Part shown: positions 7,760 through 11,492 of the stretch, piece by piece | How the letters are laid out: each line of letters opens with the position of its first letter | Numbering within the stretch: position 1 is the stretch's first letter | The notes under the pieces: model-generated | Told to the model about the DNA's origin: nothing | Database searches by the model: none | The model's input: only the letters and a program-made list of their open reading frames with translations | DNA from: JAYOFM01 sp038117225 | GTDB lineage: Bacteria > Pseudomonadota > Alphaproteobacteria > Rhodospirillales > Casp-alpha2 | Length of the DNA stretch: 11,492 nucleotides | Direction of reading: 5' to 3' | Assembly (NCBI GenBank): GCA_038117225.1 | Contig: JAYOFM010000113.1 | Location: 1 to 11,492, forward strand | Program-made: the position numbers and the translations under genes

Positions 7760-8358
7760 TGTTGGCACGCCTGGGTGCACCCCTGATGGCCCTTCTGATC
7801 CTAACGGGATGCACGAGCATGAAACCCATCGACTTCAAGGATACGACGCCGCGCCTGATCATCGAGGAGTACTTCGCGGGCAAGACCCAGGCCTCGGGAA
7901 TTTTTGAGGATCGGTTCGGTCGGTTACGCCGCCAATTCACCGTCGATATCGACGGCACCTGGGACGGCCGCGTACTGGTGCTGGACGAACGCTTTCACTA
8001 CAGCGACGGCGAGACGGACCAGCGCGTCTGGGCCATCACCAAGATCGGCGACCATGCCTATGAGGGCCGCGCCGATGACATCATCGGAACCGCCCGTGGT
8101 GTAGCCTACGGCAATGCATTGAACTGGCGCTATGACATGGACTTGAGAGTCGGCGATGGCACCCTGCGCGTGCATTTCAACGACTGGATGTACCTGCAGC
8201 CATCGGGCGTGCTGCTGAACCGCGCGCGGGTGACCAAGTTAGGCATCGAAGTGGGCACCATCACCCTGGCGTTCACAAAATCCGATTCCGTCGCGCCGGA
8301 GACCAGCGTCAACGAACCGCCAGCTTTCGCCGCACTTTCCCTAGCAGCCAGCCGATAA
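7756..8358 (+). CDS. DUF3833 family lipoprotein
   Basis: A 200-residue predicted lipoprotein. The N-terminus has a short hydrophobic segment ending in a lipobox L16-T17-G18-C19, so Cys19 would be acylated and the protein anchored on the periplasmic face of a membrane. The mature part (PIDFKDTTPRLIIEEYFAGK, then GIFEDRFGRLRRQF, DGTWDG, LVLDERFHYSDGE and WRYDMDL) matches the DUF3833 pattern I know, a probable beta-barrel-like fold of unknown function. GGAGG at 7747-7751 precedes two consecutive ATGs (7756 and 7759), spaced 4 and 7 nt; either could be used. The first overlaps the MFS stop as ATGA. As the last gene of the RpoE operon it may act on or bind membrane lipid, but that is inference. 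Its final 50 bp overlap the convergent NTF2-like gene. Confidence 0.87.
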   Translation: MMLARLGAPLMALLILTGCTSMKPIDFKDTTPRLIIEEYFAGKTQASGIFEDRFGRLRRQFTVDIDGTWDGRVLVLDERFHYSDGETDQRVWAITKIGDHAYEGRADDIIGTARGVAYGNALNWRYDMDLRVGDGTLRVHFNDWMYLQPSGVLLNRARVTKLGIEVGTITLAFTKSDSVAPETSVNEPPAFAALSLAASR

Positions 8359-8725
8359 TAGGCAAACGCTCGTAGAAGTCCCGTGCCGCGTCCCAATGGT
8401 CGATGTGCTCGGTCACTCGGCCATCGGCGGCGAAGCGAATGACGCTGGTACCATCAAACCCCCAGCGACCGCTTGGCAGCCGCCCTTCGAACCGCCATGC
8501 CATGAGGCAGGTGTCACCGTCGGCCATGGCATGATGGACGGTGAATCGGATATCGCTGACATTTTCGAACATGTGCTGGAAGACGCGCATCATGGCATCC
8601 ACGCCGCGCACGTCATTGAACGGATCCTTGAAGCGCACTGCCTCGGTGACCTGATCCGGTAGCGTCGCCAGGGTTTCGGGCGTTAAGGTCTCCAGGAACC
8701 GACGGTATCGCTCATGCGGCGCCAT
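8309..8725 (-). CDS. NTF2-like (SnoaL/ketosteroid isomerase-fold) protein
   Basis: A small 138-residue protein with the look of the nuclear transport factor 2-like fold: an N-terminal helix (HERYRRFLETL), then VTEAVRFKDPFNDVRGVDAMMRVFQHMFENV, and strands ending in FDGTSVIRFAADGRVTEHIDHWDAARDFYERLP. The phrase F-x-DPFNDVRG and the HIDHWD motif are typical of the group, which includes isomerases, cyclases and non-catalytic binding proteins. A Trp/Phe-lined pocket suggests a small hydrophobic ligand. The C-terminus is basic and hydrophobic (IIGWLLGKVRRKLAVR). The ATG at 8725 overlaps the SDR stop by 1 nt (TGATG), so it is the last gene of the three-gene RpoE operon. Upstream in-frame codons to 8812 lie inside the SDR gene and were not used. 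Exact function is unknown. Confidence 0.87.
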   Translation of the reverse strand: MAPHERYRRFLETLTPETLATLPDQVTEAVRFKDPFNDVRGVDAMMRVFQHMFENVSDIRFTVHHAMADGDTCLMAWRFEGRLPSGRWGFDGTSVIRFAADGRVTEHIDHWDAARDFYERLPIIGWLLGKVRRKLAVR

Positions 8726-9492
8726 CACGCGTTGACCAGCCGGCGCGTCAGCGCGAAGAACAACCGGTCGGGCAATATCCGCAACAGCTTCATCAGCACC
8801 GCGAAACGCCATGGAAAAGTGATCTCGAACGCCGACCGGTCGAGGCCGCGCATGATGTGGTCAACCGCCTGGTCGACCGGAATCAGGAACGGCATGGGAA
8901 ATTCGTTGCGATCAGTCAACGGTGTTTCGACGAAGCCGGGGTTAATCAGCGTCAGGCGAACCCCATGGCGCTCCAACTCCGGTCGCAGGGCTTCGCACAT
9001 GGTAATCAGACCGGCCTTCGTCGCCCCATAGGCCGCCGACGTTGGCAGGCCCCGGTATCCGGCGAGCGATGCGACGGCGGCAATATGACCCGATCCGCGC
9101 GCGATGAGCCTCGGCATCAGCGCTGCCAAGCCGTGTACCGTGCCCATCAGGTTGGTCTCGACCAGGGTCCGTACCGCCTCGACCGAAAAGTCGTCTGCCG
9201 CTGTCGGGATATGGGTACCGGCGTTCAGCACAGCGAGATCAGGCGTGCCCAGTTGCTGCTCAATGGCGGCCACCGCGGCGGCGGTCTTGGCCGCATCGGT
9301 TACATCAAGAGGAAATCCGATCAACCGGCCCGTCGGGCATTCTGCCACCAGGCTATCCAGATCTTCGGCGGTGCGCGCGCTCACCGCGACTGTCCAGCCA
9401 TCGTCTGCCAGACGTTTTGAAAGCGTCCGGCCGATCCCTTTTCCGGCACCGGTGACCCAGGCGACCTTTGTGCCGGCTTGATGGATCATCAT
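8725..9492 (-). CDS. Short-chain dehydrogenase/reductase (SDR)
   Basis: A classical SDR of 255 residues and an NAD(P)-dependent oxidoreductase, probably acting on a hydroxyl or carbonyl group. The cofactor motif TGAGKGIG lies at residues 14-21. Arg40 after the second beta strand (VAVSAR) hints at NADP preference. LDVTD is at 62-66 and NAG at 90-92. The catalytic residues are Asn114, Ser142, Tyr155 and Lys159 (YGATK), followed by PGFVETPLTD. The C-terminal tail is hydrophobic and basic (FAVLMKLLRILPDRLFFALTRRL), suggesting membrane association and a lipid-like substrate. Two ATGs (9492 and 9489) overlap the stop of the upstream DUF6134-like gene; 9492 gives an ATGA overlap. SDR genes also accompany the RpoE regulon in R. 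sphaeroides as I recall. Substrate is unknown; processing of oxidised acyl chains is one possibility. Confidence 0.92.
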   Translation of the reverse strand: MMIHQAGTKVAWVTGAGKGIGRTLSKRLADDGWTVAVSARTAEDLDSLVAECPTGRLIGFPLDVTDAAKTAAAVAAIEQQLGTPDLAVLNAGTHIPTAADDFSVEAVRTLVETNLMGTVHGLAALMPRLIARGSGHIAAVASLAGYRGLPTSAAYGATKAGLITMCEALRPELERHGVRLTLINPGFVETPLTDRNEFPMPFLIPVDQAVDHIMRGLDRSAFEITFPWRFAVLMKLLRILPDRLFFALTRRLVNA

Positions 9493-10211
9493 TCCGCCAA
9501 TCGGCCGACTGCGCCGAGGCAACGACGGCACACATAATCGATGGTCGAGCCATCGCGACCCTTGAAGCGCATCTTCACCCAACGCCCCTTATCGTCATAC
9601 CAGACCTCGGTATCGAGATCGCCCGTGTAAGCATAACGCGTGGCGGAGATGGAACCGAGTTCTGTATCGACGGCCTCACGCGCGCGCGGCTCGATCCGTA
9701 CCTCGTTGACCTGCCCAGTCAGCGTGTTGAGAACCGTGGTTTCTCGCAGCACCGCAGCGTTCCAATGGTTGGTCGGGTAAAGCGGCGCCTTGGTATTGAA
9801 ACGTCCGTCGGCCCCGATGATCGTCATGCGTTCGCCATCACGCACCGCCTCGACCGAAGATACGGCGCCATCATCATCAACGCTCGCATCAAGGCGCACC
9901 AGTTCTCCGTCGCGCCACAGTCCCTCGGACCGGTAGTGGTAGTGATAGGCGGTGAAGAACAGAATATCGATCTGCAGCCTGAACGTGCTTTGAACGATGA
10001 CCCCATCGTCGCCGGCGTCGAGTTGAACCCGGTGAAATCCCACCCGATTACCGTGACGGTAGACATCGAAGTAAATTTCGTCGCCGTACAGTGTCAGTGG
10101 ATCAACCGGTGGCGGAACCTCCTTCTCCGCACGGGCTTCCGCAATCAGCAACACCGTTCCGATGATCGCTATTAGGTGCGACAGGCGCGCACTCCAGAAA
10201 TTCCTCTTCAA
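9489..10211 (-). CDS. Secreted DUF6134-like protein
   Basis: A 240-residue exported protein of unknown function. An N-terminal signal peptide is visible: basic start MKRNFWSARL, hydrophobic core LIAIIGTVLLIA, and probable cleavage after ARA at residue 28. The mature part begins near EKEVPPPVDPLTLYG, then FDVYRHGNRVGFHRVQL at about 48-64 and PTNHWNAAVLRETTVLNTLTG at about 146-166, which fits the DUF6134 family (FDVYRxGxxxGxH and a YWN/HWN...LNTxTG block). It resembles periplasmic beta-structured lipid-handling or envelope proteins, but no activity is established. A CxxC pair (Cys228, Cys231) sits near the C-terminus. Translation starts at TTG, supported by GGAGG 8 nt upstream; the ATG directly after that GGAGG runs into a stop after three codons. 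It is the first gene of the operon driven by the RpoE-type promoter at 10267-10295. Confidence 0.83.
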   Translation of the reverse strand: MKRNFWSARLSHLIAIIGTVLLIAEARAEKEVPPPVDPLTLYGDEIYFDVYRHGNRVGFHRVQLDAGDDGVIVQSTFRLQIDILFFTAYHYHYRSEGLWRDGELVRLDASVDDDGAVSSVEAVRDGERMTIIGADGRFNTKAPLYPTNHWNAAVLRETTVLNTLTGQVNEVRIEPRAREAVDTELGSISATRYAYTGDLDTEVWYDDKGRWVKMRFKGRDGSTIDYVCRRCLGAVGRLAE

Positions 10212-10219
10212 CGAAGCAT

Positions 10220-10224
10220 CCTCC
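10220..10224 (-). promoter_or_regulatory. Shine-Dalgarno deciding the TTG start
   Basis: GGAGG on the minus strand lies 8 nt upstream of the TTG at 10211. The ATG immediately adjoining it (10219) is in another frame and stops within three codons, so this site supports the TTG start of the DUF6134-like gene. Confidence 0.65.
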
Positions 10225-10266
10225 AGCCACCGTCAAGTCACCGAACACTTCGGTTCCCATTAAGTC

Positions 10267-10295
10267 TGTTACGACTTCACGGACAAAGTGGATCA
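10267..10295 (-). promoter_or_regulatory. ECF11 (RpoE) promoter of the DUF6134-SDR-NTF2 operon
   Basis: On the minus strand from 10295: TGATCC, 16 nt, then CGTAACA ending at 10267. Spacing and -10 are identical to the rpoE promoter. Expected start is near 10260, leaving a leader of about 50 nt before the TTG at 10211. It sits only 11 nt downstream of the racemase gene end, so the three-gene operon is a separate transcription unit. Confidence 0.83.
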
Positions 10296-10306
10296 TCAAT
10301 GAACGG

Positions 10307-10969
10307 TTATTGTTGAGCTTTCAACAGGTTGACCGCGCTTTCCGGACTGGTCAGGACGGGGACGGAAACAACCTGCTTGACCGCGTCGATGGCCTGCGCC
10401 GTGGAAAATTGTGCCAGTAGAATGACGTCATGGTCAGCGAACCCCGCCGCCGCCTCGGCGACGATGCGGTTGTGTGTCGCCGCGTTACCGGCGCCAAGCG
10501 CCGCCATGGCATCGGGCACGCACGCGGTTTCAAGACGGGCGTCGGATCCGGCGGCGGCGGCCATGGCCGCGAACTCCTGCTCCATGGACGGCACACTCGG
10601 CGCGAATGTCGCCACCATGCCGATGCGGGTGCCCGCGCGCAGCGCCTCGTCGAACATGGCCTGATTGGGTTTCAGCACCGGCATCGGCGCCAGATCACGC
10701 GCCGCCGCTTCAATCGCACGACCGAACGCCGAACACGTGAAAAGGATCCCGTCCGCCCCGCAGTCGGCGTTATACGCGGCGAGGTGGCGGAATCGATCGA
10801 CCATGACGTTGTCGAGTTCGCCGGCGCGTTTGAGATCTGTTGCCAGCGAATCCTCTAGCAGATTATAAACCTCGGCTTCCGGCCAAAACTGCTCGAACGC
10901 GTGCATTACCGGGGCGATGGCGACAGGCGTGGCGTGAATTAGGGCGATGCGTGGCGCGCGATCATTCAT
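10307..10969 (-). CDS. Aspartate/glutamate racemase family protein
   Basis: A 220-residue protein of the Asp/Glu/hydantoin racemase superfamily, whose members use one or two cysteines to shift protons at a carbon next to a carboxylate. Visible blocks are ALIHATPVAIAPVMHAF at about 9-25, LLEDSLATDLKRAG at 37-50, the first-cysteine loop GADGILFTCSAFGRAIE at 71-87 with Cys79, PVLKPNQAMFDEAL at 97-110, GTRIGMVATFAPS at 113-125 and PVLTSPESAV at 204-213. Where two-cysteine racemases have the second catalytic Cys, this protein reads ILLAQFSTAQA, so it probably lacks it. That makes true racemase activity doubtful; the reaction is unknown. The ATG at 10969 is chosen because homology starts there; the frame is open to 11032, and no strong Shine-Dalgarno is seen at either. 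No RpoE-type promoter precedes it. Confidence 0.85.
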   Translation of the reverse strand: MNDRAPRIALIHATPVAIAPVMHAFEQFWPEAEVYNLLEDSLATDLKRAGELDNVMVDRFRHLAAYNADCGADGILFTCSAFGRAIEAAARDLAPMPVLKPNQAMFDEALRAGTRIGMVATFAPSVPSMEQEFAAMAAAAGSDARLETACVPDAMAALGAGNAATHNRIVAEAAAGFADHDVILLAQFSTAQAIDAVKQVVSVPVLTSPESAVNLLKAQQ

Positions 10970-11100
10970 GGCGATATGATCCGTGACAATGGCCGCCGCG
11001 TCGAGGCCGTTCTCGCACCCTCGTGTGAACATCGCGTTTGTCTTATAATCTGTTCGTCACGGCGTACTGCCACGCTAAACTGAAGATTCACTAGCAATGA

Positions 11101-11490
11101 GTGCGTAAAGGCCGCTTGGCCGACCCGAATTCTGCGGAGCTGTTCACCATCACCGATCCTGACGACCACGCAGCGCGCGCCAACGGCGAGCCGGCGGAAC
11201 AACCCAGTGTCGATGCGAGCCACGGGGTGCTCGACACGGGTCTTGCCGCGCTCGTCATGATGGCGGCTTTCCTGGAAACCCCGGCAGACGCCGGCCAGAT
11301 CAAGCATCAATTTGGCGTGCCGGGGAGGCTTTTCGACGAAACCAACGTGCCGCGCGCCGCACTCGACCTCGGCTTCAAGGCGCGCGCCGTCTCCGCCAAA
11401 TGGGACCGGCTGAAGAAGACCCCGCTTAATGAAACTGCCTTTCTCTCCGTTTCGGAACTGATGGCGGTTGCACGATGCGTTTGGGGCTAA
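11101..11490 (+). CDS. N-terminal C39-like fragment of a type I secretion ABC transporter, probably frame-interrupted
   Basis: The 129 residues match the N-terminal C39-like domain of type I secretion ATPase/permeases (HlyB/RtxB type), which docks RTX-like substrates. The diagnostic run is DTGLAALVMMAAFLETP at about 45-61, then AGQIKHQFG at about 64-72, ALDLGFKARAVSAKWDRLKKTPL at about 87-109. The catalytic Cys of true C39 peptidases is replaced by the DTGLAAL context, as in the C39-like class. A full protein would have over 550 residues with membrane and ATPase domains; here a TAA stop falls at 11488-11490. After TPL the match fades, while the frame starting at 11433 stays open to the window end and contains GTDGG, close to the expected DGG turn. 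A one-base loss near 11433 would explain this. GTG 11101 lacks a Shine-Dalgarno; a nearby ATG at 11097 stops after three codons. Confidence 0.6.
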   Translation: MRKGRLADPNSAELFTITDPDDHAARANGEPAEQPSVDASHGVLDTGLAALVMMAAFLETPADAGQIKHQFGVPGRLFDETNVPRAALDLGFKARAVSAKWDRLKKTPLNETAFLSVSELMAVARCVWG

Positions 11491-11492
11491 AC

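Noticed and set aside
10977..11005. TGATCC at 10977-10982 (+) with CGTCGAG after 16 nt, possible fourth ECF11 promoter ahead of the T1SS fragment
   Set aside because: The -10 keeps only CGT and lacks the AA that the other three sites share; the -35 hexamer alone occurs by chance elsewhere (for example 4805, 5245 and 8655) with no -10.
11044..11049. Perfect TATAAT (+) that could be a sigma-70 -10 box for the T1SS fragment
   Set aside because: No recognisable -35 hexamer at 16-18 nt spacing (sequence there is close to TCGTGTG), so it is not strong enough to annotate.

Overview
The window is high-GC, densely packed DNA of alphaproteobacterial character. The best indicators are an ECF11-type sigma factor with a ChrR anti-sigma partner, and promoters of the TGATCC-N16-CGTAA type known from the singlet-oxygen response of Rhodobacter sphaeroides. 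A Rhodospirillales-like metagenomic genome is a reasonable guess, but genus and order cannot be fixed from this sequence. Both ends look like contig edges: the left end runs into what appears to be an insertion-sequence terminus inside a urocanase gene, and the right end stops in a fragment of a type I secretion ABC transporter.

Layout. 1-53: probable IS end. 54-1435 (+): urocanate hydratase lacking about its first 100 residues. 1436-1509: short gap with no convincing terminator. 1510-2720 (-): chrR and rpoE, overlapping by 4 nt. 2721-2998: divergent control region with two back-to-back ECF11 promoters. 2999-8358 (+): five tightly coupled genes, namely a flavin amine-oxidase-like protein, a DUF1365 protein, a CFA-synthase-like methyltransferase, an MFS_2/GPH transporter and a DUF3833 lipoprotein. 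8309-10211 (-): three coupled genes, namely a secreted DUF6134-like protein, a short-chain dehydrogenase and an NTF2-like protein, behind a third ECF11 promoter at 10267-10295. 10307-10969 (-): Asp/Glu racemase-family protein. 10970-11100: divergent gap. 11101-11490 (+): N-terminal (C39-like) part of a T1SS ATPase whose frame appears interrupted. No stretch over 300 bases lacks a gene, and I saw no rRNA, tRNA or CRISPR array.

How it works together. RpoE is held by ChrR, a zinc anti-sigma factor with an N-terminal Zn-binding anti-sigma domain and a C-terminal cupin, both with ligand residues intact. Singlet oxygen or related stress would release RpoE. It would then transcribe its own gene, the divergent five-gene operon and the distal three-gene operon through three promoters with identical spacing. 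The flavoprotein/DUF1365/CFA-like trio fits the furan fatty acid pathway of R. sphaeroides (UfaD, UfaO, UfaM), in which membrane acyl chains are methylated, desaturated and oxygenated to scavengers of singlet oxygen. The CFA-like enzyme lacks two residues that hold bicarbonate in true CFA synthase, which supports this reading. The two ECF11 operons point at each other and overlap by 50 bp at their 3' ends, so 2154-10295 reads as one self-contained singlet-oxygen regulon island. It carries several partners of unknown function (DUF3833 lipoprotein, secreted DUF6134-like protein, NTF2-like protein, SDR, transporter).
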